Source of the DNA: Serratia liquefaciens ATCC 27592
GTDB lineage: Bacteria > Pseudomonadota > Gammaproteobacteria > Enterobacterales > Enterobacteriaceae
Assembly: GCF_000422085.1 (NCBI RefSeq)
Contig: NC_021741.1
Location: 4,712,001 to 4,776,000, forward strand
Direction of reading: 5' to 3'
DNA length: 64,000 bases
Below are positions 1 to 9,585 of the stretch, piece by piece. Below the pieces are notes generated by a model. That model ran no database searches, had not been told where the DNA came from, and worked only from the letters and a program-made list of their open reading frames with translations. The first letter of the stretch is position 1. Each line of letters begins with the position of its first letter. Position numbers and translations under genes: made by a program.

Positions 1-900
1 TGGAACAACACTCTTTTTCCGGTGGTTCCCGGCCACGAAATTGTGGGGCGCGTGAGCGCCGTCGGCAACCATGTGTCACGCTATCAGGTCGGCGATTTGG
101 TCGGCGTGGGCTGTATGGTGGACTCCTGCCGCAGCTGTCCGAGCTGTGACGAGGGTCTGGAGCAATATTGTGAAAATGGGTTCACCGGCACCTATAACGG
201 TGAGGATCGACAAACCGGCGCCACCACCTACGGCGGCTACTCCACCGATATGGTGGTAGATCAGGACTTTGTACTTCGCGTACCGGAAAACCTCGATCCT
301 GCCGGTGTCGCCCCCTTACTGTGCGCCGGTATCACCACCTATTCCCCGCTGCGTCAATGGGGCGCCGGTCCGGGTAAAAAGGTGGGCATCGTCGGTCTCG
401 GCGGGCTGGGGCACATGGGCGTTAAACTGGCCCGGGCGATGGGAGCGCATGTGGTGCTGTTCACGACTTCAGCGTCCAAAGTCGAAGATGCCAAACGCCT
501 CGGCGCTCACGAAGTGGTGATCTCACGCAATCCGGAAGAGATGGCGCAGCACACCAACAGTTTCGATTTTATTCTTAACACGGTGGCGGCTCAGCACGAT
601 CTGAACCCGTTCCTCAATCTGCTGCGCCGTGACGGCACCCTGACGCTGGTTGGCGCACCGGAGCATGACCATCCGTCACCGCAGGTGTTTAACCTGATCA
701 TGAAGCGTCGTCGCATCGCCGGTTCACTGATTGGCGGCATTGCAGAAACCCAGGAGATGCTGGATTTCTGCGGCCAGCACGGCATTACCTCAGATATCGA
801 ACTGATCCCGATGCAGCAAATCAATGAAGCCTTCGAGCGGATGCTGAAAAGCGACGTGAAATATCGCTTCGTGGTGGATATCGACTCTTTGCGAGCCTAA
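1..900 (+). CDS. Zinc-dependent alcohol/aldehyde dehydrogenase, YahK-like (5' end cut by window)
   Basis: NAD(P)H-dependent reduction of aldehydes by a cytoplasmic medium-chain dehydrogenase. The frame is open from base 1, so the N-terminus lies outside the window. Visible parts are the zinc-site segment PGHEIVG, the four-cysteine structural zinc cluster (CRSCPSCDEGLEQYC), the CAGITTYSPL segment that carries the second catalytic-zinc cysteine, and the Rossmann glycine motif GLGGLGHMG. The sequence closely follows E. coli YahK as I recall it, including the ending SDVKYRFVVDID. It is transcribed towards maa and is followed directly by a strong hairpin terminator. Substrate range cannot be read from the sequence. 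Confidence 0.88.
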   Translation, partial: WNNTLFPVVPGHEIVGRVSAVGNHVSRYQVGDLVGVGCMVDSCRSCPSCDEGLEQYCENGFTGTYNGEDRQTGATTYGGYSTDMVVDQDFVLRVPENLDPAGVAPLLCAGITTYSPLRQWGAGPGKKVGIVGLGGLGHMGVKLARAMGAHVVLFTTSASKVEDAKRLGAHEVVISRNPEEMAQHTNSFDFILNTVAAQHDLNPFLNLLRRDGTLTLVGAPEHDHPSPQVFNLIMKRRRIAGSLIGGIAETQEMLDFCGQHGITSDIELIPMQQINEAFERMLKSDVKYRFVVDIDSLRA

Positions 901-906
901 GCCTCT

Positions 907-936
907 CGGGCGCCCACAGCGGCGCCCGATTTTCTT
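907..936 (+). terminator. Rho-independent terminator of the dehydrogenase gene
   Basis: Perfect 8-bp stem CGGGCGCC/GGCGCCCG with a 6-nt loop, followed by ATTTTCTT. It lies between two convergent genes and overlaps the last bases of maa. Confidence 0.75.
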
Positions 937-1492
937 ACAGCTGCTTTATCACTCGCGCCGGATTGCCGCCGACCACGCAGTTCGCAGGCACGTCCTTGGT
1001 CACCACCGCACCGGACGCCACCACCACGTTATCCCCCAGCGTAACGCCAGGATTAATCACCGCACGACCGCCAATCCACACATTATTGCCAATGCGCACC
1101 GGCTTGCCGAACTCCGCCCCGCCCACGCGGGTTTCCGCATCCAGCGGATGGGTGGCGGTATAAATATGCACTCCAGGTGCCAGCAGGCAGTTATCACCGA
1201 TATGCACTTCGCATACGTCGAGGATCACGCAGTCAAAATTGGCGTAGAAATTCTTCCCCAGATAGATGTTGTAGCCGTAATCGCAGCGAAACGTCGGCTC
1301 GATAGTGCCCCCCTGATACTGGCCCAACAATTCTGCCAATCCCTGTTTACGCAGGTCGCCCTCATCCGGTGACGAATGGTTGTAACGGTGGACCAATTGG
1401 CGTGCGCGCTTGCGCTCGCTGCGCAACAGTTCGTCGCCGGCGTCGTACAATTCACCGGCAATCATTTTGCGTTTTTCTTCACTCATCGCCAT
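935..1492 (-). CDS. maa: Maltose O-acetyltransferase
   Basis: Transfers acetyl from acetyl-CoA to maltose and other sugars in the cytoplasm. The 185-residue protein aligns along its length with E. coli Maa: an N-terminal cap ([19 protein letters not shown]), the FRCDYGYNI segment, then left-handed beta-helix hexapeptide repeats including [13 protein letters not shown], with the presumed catalytic histidine, and [17 protein letters not shown]. The ATG at 1492 has AAAGGA about 9 nt upstream; a second in-frame ATG at 1486 is less well spaced. The gene stands alone, and a 12-bp palindrome lies about 70 bp upstream. Confidence 0.93.
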   Translation of the reverse strand: MAMSEEKRKMIAGELYDAGDELLRSERKRARQLVHRYNHSSPDEGDLRKQGLAELLGQYQGGTIEPTFRCDYGYNIYLGKNFYANFDCVILDVCEVHIGDNCLLAPGVHIYTATHPLDAETRVGGAEFGKPVRIGNNVWIGGRAVINPGVTLGDNVVVASGAVVTKDVPANCVVGGNPARVIKQL

Positions 1493-1561
1493 CTCGCGGC
1501 ATCCTTTGGTATTTCGGCTTATTGATTAAAAAGCCTAGTCTTTCCTCATCAACAATAAAAC

Positions 1562-1573
1562 GGGAACGTTCCC
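1562..1573. promoter_or_regulatory. Operator-like palindrome upstream of maa
   Basis: GGGAACGTTCCC is a perfect 12-bp palindrome centred on CG, the centre typical of LacI-family operators. It lies in the 169-bp gap upstream of maa; the gene on its other side ends there, so maa is the only likely target. The protein that binds it is not identified. Confidence 0.4.
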
Positions 1574-1661
1574 AATATCGAATCGCGATCACAGTTTGGC
1601 GGGAAAACAGAAGAAATAAACGAAGGACTCAGGCAGGCGCTACACCTGCCGTTATCTATGG

Positions 1662-2015
1662 CTAGGCGCGCAATTCCTGGCGCACATGGTCGGGTAACCC
1701 TTCCAGCACCAGCTGATAGGAACTGTCGATCAACGTATAGAACTGTGAGTTCGGCAGATTGCCATCAAGAAAGACCGTATTCCAGTGTGCCTTGTTCAGA
1801 CCGACGCAGGGGACGATCTCCGGGTGATGCTCCCGTAGGCTTTCCGCCAGTTCCGGGCTGGATTTTACCGCCAAAGCAGGTCGCCCCTGTACCTCGCACA
1901 CCATGGCGAACATAACGTCGCCGACTTTGATCTGGCTGGCCTGCCACTGGTTCTGGTCGCTCTGTTCCGCGCCCGGCTTCGCCATGCAGTATTCCAGCAG
2001 TGCTGTGTTATTCAT
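1662..2015 (-). CDS. yjbR: MmcQ/YjbR-family protein
   Basis: Small cytoplasmic protein of the MmcQ/YjbR family, a CyaY-like fold suggested to bind DNA; its function is not established. It matches E. coli YjbR through LLEYCMAKPGAEQS, QIKVGDVMFAMV and LNKAHWNTVFLDG. The ATG at 2015 is preferred over one ten codons upstream: it fits the family N-terminus and has a GGGGGA element 8-9 nt upstream. The gene begins 4 nt after the yjbQ stop codon, so the two are probably co-transcribed. Confidence 0.88.
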   Translation of the reverse strand: MNNTALLEYCMAKPGAEQSDQNQWQASQIKVGDVMFAMVCEVQGRPALAVKSSPELAESLREHHPEIVPCVGLNKAHWNTVFLDGNLPNSQFYTLIDSSYQLVLEGLPDHVRQELRA

Positions 2016-2019
2016 TGGG

Positions 2020-2436
2020 TTATTCCCCCTGTAACGTGGCCACAACCCGGCGTGAACCGCCGTGGATGCGGTGCTCCCCCAGCCAAATTCCCTGCCATGT
2101 GCCCAGCATCAGCCGCCCGTGACCGACAGGCAGCGTCAACGACGTGCCCAACAGAGAGGATTTGATGTGCGCCGGCATGTCGTCCGGCCCTTCGTAGTCA
2201 TGCTGATAGGGTGCGTTCTCTGGCACCTGACGCAGGAAATGCTGCTCCATGTCGGCTCGCACCGTAGGATCGCAGTTCTCGTTCAGAGTCAGCGAGGCCG
2301 AGGTATGCTGCAATAACAGATGCAGCAGGCCAGTTTGCAGGCGGTGTAAGTGGGTTAGCTGGTCAGTAATCTCTTCGGTAACCAGATGAAAACCACGCGC
2401 TTTTGCGCTGAGGATTAGCGTTTGCTGATGCCACAT
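2020..2436 (-). CDS. yjbQ: YjbQ family protein (UPF0047), low-level thiamine phosphate synthase activity in E. coli
   Basis: 138-residue UPF0047 protein. E. coli YjbQ can make thiamine phosphate weakly and can partly replace ThiE; its normal role is unclear. Family blocks are present in order: [32 protein letters not shown], the [12 protein letters not shown] segment and a C-terminal [20 protein letters not shown]. The conserved histidine in LQHTSAS and the EHR motif are the family's presumed metal ligands. First gene of a two-gene unit with yjbR. Confidence 0.92.
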   Translation of the reverse strand: MWHQQTLILSAKARGFHLVTEEITDQLTHLHRLQTGLLHLLLQHTSASLTLNENCDPTVRADMEQHFLRQVPENAPYQHDYEGPDDMPAHIKSSLLGTSLTLPVGHGRLMLGTWQGIWLGEHRIHGGSRRVVATLQGE

Positions 2437-2503
2437 AAGTGAGCGCCCCTCAATCAGTATATTCTCTCTCCAGTTTGCGGCAACTCTGGCGGCAAACCGA
2501 CAA

Positions 2504-2532
2504 CAAAAAAGGAGCGATATCGCTATCGCTCC
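2504..2532 (-). terminator. Rho-independent terminator of tyrB
   Basis: On the minus strand a perfect 9-bp stem (GGAGCGATA with its complement, 4-nt loop) is followed by TTTTTTG, about 30 nt past the tyrB stop. Confidence 0.85.
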
Positions 2533-2562
2533 CTGGCTAACGTCAGTTTACCCTAACAGCTT

Positions 2563-3756
2563 TTACTGCACGGCGGCAAACGCCTCGGCCACCTGATGCA
2601 CGTTGTGGTGGTTCAGGCCAGCCATGCAAACGCGTCCACTGTGGATCAGGTACACGCCGAATTCTTCACGCAGGCGATCAACCTGTGCAGCGCTAAAGCC
2701 GGTGTAGCTGAACATGCCGCGCTGTGCGAGCAGATAATCGAAGTTCCGTTGCGGCAGGGCGATTTTCAGCGCTTCCACCAGCGTCTTGCGCATCTCGAGA
2801 ATACGGGTGCGCATGGTTTCCACTTCGGCCAACCACTGGGCTTTCAGCTGCGTGTCGTTCAGCACCTTCGCCACCACCTGCGCACCGAAGTTCGGCGGGC
2901 TGGAGTAGTTACGACGCACCGTGGCCTTCAGTTGCCCCAACACGCGTCCGGCCGCTTCTTCGCTTTCACACACCACCGACAGGCCGCCGACGCGTTCGCC
3001 GTACAGCGAGAAAATTTTCGAGAAGGAATTGCTCACCAGGCATGGCAAACCGGCCGCAGCAATAGTGCGGATAGCGTAGGCATCATCGGCAATGCCGCCG
3101 CCGAAGCCCTGATAAGCGATATCGAGGAACGGGATCAGTTCCCGCTCGGCGATCACTTTGACCACTTCATCCCACTGAGTTTGGGTCAGGTCGGAACCTG
3201 TCGGGTTATGGCAGCACGGGTGCAGCAATGCGATGCTGTGCTTCGGCAGCTGTTTCAACGCGCTCAGCATGGCGTCAAATTTCACGCCCAGGCTTTCGTT
3301 GTCGAAGTACGGATAGGTATTCACTTTGAACCCAGCGCCGCCAAAGATGGCAACGTGGTTTTCCCAGGTCGGATCGCTGACCCACACCTGCGAATCCGGG
3401 AAGTAGCTTTTCAGAAAGTCGGCACCGACTTTCAGCGCGCCGGAACCGCCCACGGTTTGAATGGTGGCGATGCGCCCTTGCTGCAGCATCGGGTGTTCGG
3501 CACCGAACAGCAAATGTTGGATCGCCGTGCGGTAAGGCAGCAGACCTTCCATCGGCAGGTACACCGATGCCCCATGATCCACGCTGTTCAGCTGCGCTTC
3601 TGCCGCAGCAACCGCTTTCATCTGCGGGATAATACCCTGCTCATCATAGTAAAGGCCGATACTCAGGTTAACCTTGTGCGCACGTGAGTCTTTTTTGAAT
3701 TTTTCCATCAGCGACAGGATCGGGTCACCTGCGTAGGCATCAACATTCTGGAACAC
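2563..3756 (-). CDS. tyrB: Aromatic amino acid aminotransferase
   Basis: PLP-dependent transaminase for the last step of tyrosine and phenylalanine synthesis; it also acts on aspartate and leucine precursors. The 397 residues match the TyrB/AspC subgroup: [13 protein letters not shown], the [13 protein letters not shown] loop, [12 protein letters not shown], and [17 protein letters not shown] holding the PLP lysine (SFSK). The start is GTG, with AGGAG about 8 nt upstream. The Lrp-type regulator lies 80 bp upstream on the same strand. I see no clear TyrR box in that gap. Confidence 0.93.
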   Translation of the reverse strand: MFQNVDAYAGDPILSLMEKFKKDSRAHKVNLSIGLYYDEQGIIPQMKAVAAAEAQLNSVDHGASVYLPMEGLLPYRTAIQHLLFGAEHPMLQQGRIATIQTVGGSGALKVGADFLKSYFPDSQVWVSDPTWENHVAIFGGAGFKVNTYPYFDNESLGVKFDAMLSALKQLPKHSIALLHPCCHNPTGSDLTQTQWDEVVKVIAERELIPFLDIAYQGFGGGIADDAYAIRTIAAAGLPCLVSNSFSKIFSLYGERVGGLSVVCESEEAAGRVLGQLKATVRRNYSSPPNFGAQVVAKVLNDTQLKAQWLAEVETMRTRILEMRKTLVEALKIALPQRNFDYLLAQRGMFSYTGFSAAQVDRLREEFGVYLIHSGRVCMAGLNHHNVHQVAEAFAAVQ

Positions 3757-3836
3757 GGATTATTCTCCTGGATTATGGTGAGTAGGCACAGCGTTACGCT
3801 CCTAATATAGACGGAAAAGGCCGTTCAGTTTGAGCT

Positions 3837-4304
3837 TTATCTCGCAACCGGCAACAAACCATTTTCCTTGATTCGGTTGAGCACCACCGCCGTTTTGATA
3901 TGCGCCACGCTTTTGTGGCGGGACAGCGTCTGGCTGATCAAATCGTCCAGTGCCGGCAGGTCCGCCACCGCAACCTTCAGCAGATAATCAGCATCGCCGG
4001 TGGTTTTGTAAGCGTCAAGAATGGCGTCCACTTCTTCCAGCATCTGGTGGAAACTGTCGATCTGCTCCTGAGCATGGTGAGTCAGACTCACTTCTATCAG
4101 GCCAACCAACCCTAGCCCGACGGCCTCCGGTGCCAGTCGCGCGTGGTAACCGCGGATCAGTTGCGCCTGTTCCAGGCTGATACGCCGCCGCGAACACTGG
4201 GATGCAGACAGCCCCACCAGATCGCTCAGCTCCTGATTGGTCAGACGGCCATTGGCCTGTAACAGCGTCAGGATTTTCATATCAAAATCGTCAATGTTGT
4301 ACAT
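3837..4304 (-). CDS. Lrp/AsnC-family transcriptional regulator
   Basis: 155-residue regulator with an N-terminal winged helix-turn-helix (ILTLLQANGRLTNQELSDLVGLSASQCSRR, about residues 10-40) and a C-terminal RAM ligand-binding domain containing GDADYLLKV. Such proteins sense amino acids and act as dimers or octamers. The ATG at 4304 sits just after AGGTGG; the GTG two codons upstream is less well placed. It lies between tyrB, downstream on the same strand, and the divergent PheC-like gene, so regulation of one or both by an aromatic amino acid is a reasonable guess. It is not Lrp itself, which has a different N-terminus. Confidence 0.85.
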   Translation of the reverse strand: MYNIDDFDMKILTLLQANGRLTNQELSDLVGLSASQCSRRRISLEQAQLIRGYHARLAPEAVGLGLVGLIEVSLTHHAQEQIDSFHQMLEEVDAILDAYKTTGDADYLLKVAVADLPALDDLISQTLSRHKSVAHIKTAVVLNRIKENGLLPVAR

Positions 4305-4518
4305 AGCCACCTGTAAACTGTGTTAATAAATGTTGACGTTACAGCCTATCAGTTTTTTGACTGTGGATACCCTTCCCGCGCCGAGGTTGTGAAGCGCACA
4401 GCAGCAATGCCGGACGTTTCCGCCTGCCAATGGCATAAAAAACGGGTAACTCGCGCAAGTCAGCAACAATGAGCGGTTAAATAGCGCATAAAACCACGAA
4501 TGTATAATAAGGACGCCG

Positions 4519-5286
4519 ATGAAAAGATTTCTCCCTCTCGCACTGCTGGTTGCCGCCGGAGGCGCCAGCGCACAATCGCATTTGGATAAGGTGATACAAC
4601 AAGGCACGCTGGAAGTGTGTACCACCGGCGATTACAAACCCTATACCTTCCAAAAAGAAGACGGCAGCTACGAAGGCATTGATATCGCCATGGCGGAATC
4701 GCTGGCAAAAAGCCTCGGCGCCAAGGTGAAATGGGTGAAAACCAGTTGGAAAACCCTGACGCCGGACTTTGTCGCCGGCAAATGTGATATCGCCATGGGC
4801 GGCATCTCGGTCACGCTGCAACGTCAAAAGCAGGTGTTCTTCGCCGACCCGTTGGATACCGACGGCAAGATCCCGTTAGTGCGCTGCACCGACGTGAAGA
4901 AATACCGCACCATTGACCAGATCAATAAAGCGTCCGTACGCCTGCTTGAGCCAGCGGGCGGCACCAACGAGGCCTTTGTCCACGCCTATCTGCCCAAGGC
5001 CAAACTGACGTTGACCCATGATAATTTGGGGATTTTCCAGCAGTTGGTCGACAAGAAAGCCGATGTGATGATCACCGACGCTTCCGAGGCGCAGTATCAG
5101 CAAAAACGCTATCCGAAGCTGTGCGCGGTCAACCCGAAAAAGCCGATGCAGTATGGCGAAAAGGCTTACATGCTGCCGCGTGACGATTTGAGCTGGAAGC
5201 TGTATGTGGATCAGTGGCTGCACCTGGCCAAGGCGACCGGTGAGTATCAAAGCATTATCGATCAGTGGTTGGCAGTGAAGAAGTAA
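4519..5286 (+). CDS. Periplasmic cyclohexadienyl dehydratase-like protein (PheC family)
   Basis: 255-residue protein with a signal peptide (about residues 1-18) and a single periplasmic amino-acid-binding (SBP type 3) fold. It resembles Pseudomonas aeruginosa PheC more than ordinary binding proteins: TTGDYKPYTF, DIAMGGISVTLQRQ, GGTNEAF, IFQQLVDKKADVMITDASEAQ and YVDQWLHLA all align. The glutamate I recall as the PheC general acid is kept as Glu190 (ITDASEA). If active it would convert prephenate or arogenate to phenylpyruvate or phenylalanine in the periplasm. No permease or ATPase gene is adjacent, which also argues against an ABC binding protein. AAGGA lies 8 nt before the ATG. Confidence 0.75.
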   Translation: MKRFLPLALLVAAGGASAQSHLDKVIQQGTLEVCTTGDYKPYTFQKEDGSYEGIDIAMAESLAKSLGAKVKWVKTSWKTLTPDFVAGKCDIAMGGISVTLQRQKQVFFADPLDTDGKIPLVRCTDVKKYRTIDQINKASVRLLEPAGGTNEAFVHAYLPKAKLTLTHDNLGIFQQLVDKKADVMITDASEAQYQQKRYPKLCAVNPKKPMQYGEKAYMLPRDDLSWKLYVDQWLHLAKATGEYQSIIDQWLAVKK

Positions 5287-5297
5287 CTCAATATAAC

Positions 5298-5319
5298 GGG
5301 GCCGCTGCCTGGCGGCCCC
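5298..5319. terminator. Hairpin between convergent pheC-like gene and alr
   Basis: Perfect 8-bp stem GGGGCCGC/GCGGCCCC with a 6-nt loop, 11 bp after the pheC-like stop. No good T-run follows on either strand, so efficiency is uncertain. Confidence 0.5.
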
Positions 5320-5328
5320 TCAATGGAC

Positions 5329-6408
5329 TTATTCGCCGATATATTCCATCGCCACGCGCTGCGTCAGCTTGGTAATCAGTTCATAAGCACTGATGCCAGT
5401 GCATTCGGCGATGCGTTCGACCGGTAACTCCCGCCCCCAAAGCACCACCTCATCCCCGACCTTGTCGGTCGCGTTCGGCCCCAGATCGACCGACATCATG
5501 TCCATCGACACCCGGCCCACGATCGGCACTTCACGGCCGTTGAGCCACACCGGCGTACCGGAAGGCGCGCTGCGCGGGTAACCGTCGCCGTAACCCATCG
5601 CCACCACGCCCAAGCGAGTATCACCTTCACTGACCCAGGTACCGCCGTAGCCTACGGACTCGCCGGCCTTGTGCTCACGCACCGCGATCAGGTTGGACTT
5701 GAGCGTCATCGCCGGCTGCAGATCAAACTGGCTGCCGTTGGCGTCCTCCATCGGCGAGACACCATACAGGATAATGCCTGGGCGAACCCAGTCGTTATGC
5801 GCATCCGGCCACAGCAGGGTACCGCCGGAGGCGGCAATAGAACGCTGGCCCGGTTTGCCACGGGCAAACTGTTCAAAGCACTGCATTTGTTTGAGCGTGG
5901 CATCGGAACTCGGCTCATCGGCACGGCTGAAGTGGCTCATGATATTCACCGGCTGCACCACATTGCGGCAGGCGCTCAGACGCTGATAAAACGCCTCGGC
6001 ATGCTCAGGGCGGACCCCCAGACGATGCATGCCGGTATCCAGCTTCATCCACACCGGCACCGGACGCGCCAGCGTGGCCTGCTCCAGCGCTTCAAGCTGT
6101 TCGATACTGTGTACGGCGGTTTCGATGTTATTGGCCACCAGCACCGGCAGATCCTCGGCCGAGAAGAAGCCCTCGAGCATCAGGATGGGTTTGACGATGC
6201 CGCCGGAGCGCAGCTTCAACGCCTCGCCAATGCGGGCCACGCCGTAACAGTCGGCATCTTGCAGGGTGTGGGCTGTTTCCAGCAGGCCATGTCCATAAGC
6301 GTTTGCTTTCACAACGGCAATCAGGCGACTTTGCGGCGCCTGACGGCGCACCTGTTGCAGATTATGTCGCAGAGCGCGGCGGTCGATTACAGCGGTTGCC
6401 GCTTTCAT
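5329..6408 (-). CDS. alr: Alanine racemase
   Basis: Interconverts L- and D-alanine for peptidoglycan synthesis. The 359 residues equal E. coli Alr in length. The PLP lysine is Lys34 in [10 protein letters not shown], and the opposing catalytic tyrosine is Tyr254 in VGYGGTW. The C-terminal beta domain includes [13 protein letters not shown]. It lies 17 bp downstream of dnaB on the same strand, as in E. coli. Adjacency to dnaB points to the housekeeping Alr rather than the catabolic DadX. Confidence 0.95.
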   Translation of the reverse strand: MKAATAVIDRRALRHNLQQVRRQAPQSRLIAVVKANAYGHGLLETAHTLQDADCYGVARIGEALKLRSGGIVKPILMLEGFFSAEDLPVLVANNIETAVHSIEQLEALEQATLARPVPVWMKLDTGMHRLGVRPEHAEAFYQRLSACRNVVQPVNIMSHFSRADEPSSDATLKQMQCFEQFARGKPGQRSIAASGGTLLWPDAHNDWVRPGIILYGVSPMEDANGSQFDLQPAMTLKSNLIAVREHKAGESVGYGGTWVSEGDTRLGVVAMGYGDGYPRSAPSGTPVWLNGREVPIVGRVSMDMMSVDLGPNATDKVGDEVVLWGRELPVERIAECTGISAYELITKLTQRVAMEYIGE

Positions 6409-6425
6409 TTCAGTTCCTTAGCTGA

Positions 6426-7850
6426 TTATTCGTCATCATACTGTGGCCCCGCATAGTTATCGAAGCGCGACCACTGGCCGTTAAAGGTAAGGCGTACGGT
6501 ACCGATAGGGCCGTTACGCTGCTTACCCAGAATAATTTCGGCAATCCCTTTCAGATCGCTGTTCTCGTGATAAACCTCATCACGGTAGATGAACATAATC
6601 AGGTCGGCATCCTGCTCGATGGAGCCGGACTCACGCAGGTCGGAGTTGACCGGGCGCTTGTCGGCGCGCTGCTCCAGGCTTCGGTTCAGCTGCGACAGCG
6701 CCACCACCGGTACCTGCAGCTCTTTCGCCAGGGCTTTTAACGAGCGGGAGATCTCGGCGATTTCCAACGTTCGGTTGTCGGAGAGCGACGGCACGCGCAT
6801 CAACTGCAGGTAGTCGATCATGATCAGGCTGATGCCGTCATGTTCACGGAAAATACGCCGCGCACGGGAGCGCACTTCGGTTGGCGTCAGGCCAGAGGAG
6901 TCGTCAATGTACATATTGCGCTTCTCCAGCAGGATACCCATGGTGCTGGAAATTCGCGCCCAGTCCTCATCGTCCAACTGGCCGGTACGAATACGGGTCT
7001 GATCCACACGCGACAGCGAGGCCAGCATACGCATCATGATCTGGTTGCAGGGCATTTCCAGGCTGAAAATCAGCACGGGCTTGTCCTGCGTCATCGCGGC
7101 GTGTTCGCACAGGTTCATGGCGAAGGTGGTTTTACCCATTGCAGGACGGGCGGCGACGATGATCAGATCCGATTTTTGCAAACCGGCGGTTTTCTTATTG
7201 AGATCCTGATAGCCGGTATCCACCCCGGTGACGCCATCGTGCGGCTGCTGATACAGCTGCTCAATACGCGCAACGGTATCTTCCAGGATACGCTCGATCC
7301 CTTTTGGACCCTCATCTTTGCTGGCGCGGTTTTCCGCGATTTGGAATACCCGCGATTCGGCTAAATCGAGCAGATCTTCACTGCTGCGCCCCTGCGGATC
7401 GTAGCCGGCGTCAGCGATCTCATTGGCCACCGAGATCATCTCACGCACTACCGCACGTTCACGCACGATATCCGCATAAGCGCCGATGTTGGCAGCGCTT
7501 GGGGTGTTTTTCGATAATTCGGCCAGATAGGCGAAGCCGCCGACAGAGTCCAGTTCGCCCCGCTGTTCCAGCGATTCGGACAGGGTGATCAAATCGATAG
7601 GCCGACTCATCTCCAGCAGGCGCTGCATCTCGGTAAAGATCAGGCGGTGCGGGCGGCTGAAGAAATCATTGGAGACCACGCGTTCCGCCACGTTATCCCA
7701 GCGTTCGTTATCCAGCATCAAACCGCCCAACACTGACTGCTCAGCCTCCAGCGAATGTGGCGGCATCTTCAGCCCTTCCATCTGGCGATCGCGGGGACGT
7801 TCTCTGGCTTCGTCTGCGTTTGTTTTGTTGGTTGGTTTTTTTCCTGCCAT
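6426..7850 (-). CDS. dnaB: Replicative DNA helicase DnaB
   Basis: Hexameric 5'-3' helicase that unwinds the chromosome at the fork. The 474-residue protein has an N-terminal domain (PHSLEAEQSVLGGLMLDNERWD), a linker and a RecA-like ATPase domain with Walker A ARPAMGKTTF (near residue 235), Walker B LIMIDYLQLM and the arginine-rich QLNRSLEQRADKRP. No intein interrupts it. It shares a strand and probably a transcript with alr. Confidence 0.97.
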   Translation of the reverse strand: MAGKKPTNKTNADEARERPRDRQMEGLKMPPHSLEAEQSVLGGLMLDNERWDNVAERVVSNDFFSRPHRLIFTEMQRLLEMSRPIDLITLSESLEQRGELDSVGGFAYLAELSKNTPSAANIGAYADIVRERAVVREMISVANEIADAGYDPQGRSSEDLLDLAESRVFQIAENRASKDEGPKGIERILEDTVARIEQLYQQPHDGVTGVDTGYQDLNKKTAGLQKSDLIIVAARPAMGKTTFAMNLCEHAAMTQDKPVLIFSLEMPCNQIMMRMLASLSRVDQTRIRTGQLDDEDWARISSTMGILLEKRNMYIDDSSGLTPTEVRSRARRIFREHDGISLIMIDYLQLMRVPSLSDNRTLEIAEISRSLKALAKELQVPVVALSQLNRSLEQRADKRPVNSDLRESGSIEQDADLIMFIYRDEVYHENSDLKGIAEIILGKQRNGPIGTVRLTFNGQWSRFDNYAGPQYDDE

Positions 7851-8030
7851 GAAGCGTATTCTTAATCCGGTTGCGAATGAAGGATCCTGACGCGAGAGTA
7901 TACGTGATTTTTATCTGTGATTCCTGCGGCATAACCGATGCAAAAAAGGTATCAATCCGCGCGCGGACAAACTGGATCGCCAATACTAAAACGCGTAGGG
8001 TGAAATCAGACACCCACACGAGGTACTGAT

Positions 8031-9020
8031 ATGGCCAAGCGCATTCAATTCTCCGCCACCGGCGGCCCTGAAGTGTTGCAATACGTTGATTTTACCCCAC
8101 CAGACCCGGCAGCCGGTGAGGTGCAGATCGAGAACAAGGCGATCGGCATCAACTATATCGACACCTACATACGCAGCGGGTTATACCCGCCCGCCAGCCT
8201 GCCAAGTGGGTTGGGCACCGAGGCGGCCGGGGTGGTCACCAAGATCGGCGCAGGAGTCAGCGCGCTGAAGCCGGGTGACCGCGTGGTTTACGCCCAGTCA
8301 ACGCTCGGTGCTTACAGCGAAGTGCACAACGTCGCGCAGGAAAAAGTGGCCATCCTGCCGCACAATTTGAGTTTCGAGCAAGGGGCAGCCTCATTCCTGA
8401 AGGGGCTGACGGTGCATTACCTGCTGCGCCAAACCCATGAGGTGCAGCCGGGTGAAGTATTCCTGTTCCATGCTGCCGCAGGCGGTGTCGGGTTGATTGC
8501 CTGCCAGTGGGCCAAAGCGCTCGGGGCGAGGTTAATCGGCAGCGTCGGTTCCGACGAAAAAGCCGAGCTGGCGAAGCGTGCCGGCGCCTGGGCCACCATC
8601 AATTACCATAAGGAAGACATCGCCCAGCGCGTCGCCGAACTGACCCAGGGCGAAAAAGTCGGCGTGGTGTATGACTCTGTGGGCCAAAGCACCTGGCAAG
8701 CCTCGCTCAATAGCCTCAAGCGACGTGGGCTGATGGTGAGCTTTGGCAACGCCTCTGGCCCGGTTACCGGAGTCGATCTGGCGTTGCTGAACCAGAAAGG
8801 CTCTCTGTATGTCACTCGCCCTTCCCTCAATGGCTACATCACCAGCCGCGCGGAGCTGCAATTTGCCAGCAATGAGCTGTTTTCATTGATCGGCAGCGGG
8901 GCCATCAAGGTCGACGTGAAGGAAGAGCAGAAGTTTGCGCTGGCTGACGCACAACGTGCGCATCAGGTGCTGGAAAGCCGTAATACCAGCGGCTCAAGCC
9001 TGCTGATCCCTGGTCGTTGA
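8031..9020 (+). CDS. qorA: NADPH:quinone oxidoreductase 1
   Basis: Cytoplasmic medium-chain reductase without zinc ligands that passes NADPH electrons to quinones. The 329 residues match E. coli Qor: GGPEVLQYVDF, NYIDTYIRSGLYP, the nucleotide motif HAAAGGVGLIACQWAKALGA and YVTRPSLNGYI. It is divergent from dnaB, with a 180-bp gap between the starts, as in E. coli. Confidence 0.94.
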   Translation: MAKRIQFSATGGPEVLQYVDFTPPDPAAGEVQIENKAIGINYIDTYIRSGLYPPASLPSGLGTEAAGVVTKIGAGVSALKPGDRVVYAQSTLGAYSEVHNVAQEKVAILPHNLSFEQGAASFLKGLTVHYLLRQTHEVQPGEVFLFHAAAGGVGLIACQWAKALGARLIGSVGSDEKAELAKRAGAWATINYHKEDIAQRVAELTQGEKVGVVYDSVGQSTWQASLNSLKRRGLMVSFGNASGPVTGVDLALLNQKGSLYVTRPSLNGYITSRAELQFASNELFSLIGSGAIKVDVKEEQKFALADAQRAHQVLESRNTSGSSLLIPGR

Positions 9021-9137
9021 GTTGGAAAAAAGATCGGTAAAATTAGGTATAACGTGCGGTGGTACATCGTCTAAAGGCGAAGAGTGGAATATGATCTTCC
9101 GGCAATTCATGTTGTTCAATAGGGAAATAGCTCTGAA

Positions 9138-9569
9138 ATGAAAATAAAAATGCTGGTTACAGCGCTGGTTTTCGCCGCAGCTCCAGCGTTGGCCACCGCA
9201 GCGCAGGCAGCGACGCCAAACGCAGAAAAAGACGCATTGATGAAATACCCTTACTCTGCCGCCTATACGCAATGTATGAGCAAACCAGATCTCAATACAC
9301 CAAGTATGGCTGCCTGCATTGAAACAGAGTTCAAGCTCTGGGATGCACGCCTGAACAAGTCCTATAAGGAAGCGCTCAAGTTTAAGGCAGCCCCAAAAGC
9401 CTGGCGTGAGGCACAGCGTAACTGGCTGAAGTTCAAAGACAGCCAATGCCAAGCGCTGGTGGCAGCACCGCATGGCTCCGGCGATGCGCTGGATGCGGCT
9501 TCATGCGAACTGAACATGACCATTGAACGTACGTTGCAACTTGAAAGCGACAACTGGCCAAGATCTTAA
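9138..9569 (+). CDS. Secreted LprI-like protein (DUF1311)
   Basis: 143-residue protein with a signal peptide (MKIKMLVTALVFAAAPALATAAQA) and a DUF1311 / lysozyme-inhibitor-LprI-type domain: LWDARLNKSYKEAL, AQRNWLKFKDSQC and a final NMTIERTLQLE. Four cysteines in the mature part (QCM, AACIE, SQCQ, SCELN) would allow two disulfides. The family is named for a mycobacterial lysozyme inhibitor, but most members have no tested function. It stands alone and ends in a very strong terminator. Confidence 0.75.
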   Translation: MKIKMLVTALVFAAAPALATAAQAATPNAEKDALMKYPYSAAYTQCMSKPDLNTPSMAACIETEFKLWDARLNKSYKEALKFKAAPKAWREAQRNWLKFKDSQCQALVAAPHGSGDALDAASCELNMTIERTLQLESDNWPRS

Positions 9570-9585
9570 TATTGCTGGATTATCA

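Noticed and set aside
2596..3687. 363-codon open frame on the plus strand opposite tyrB
   Set aside because: Antisense to a full-length conserved gene; histidine/glutamine-rich nonsense composition and no SD.
4502..4507. TATAAT just before the PheC-like gene
   Set aside because: It overlaps the ribosome binding region, too close to the start codon to be its -10; probably chance.
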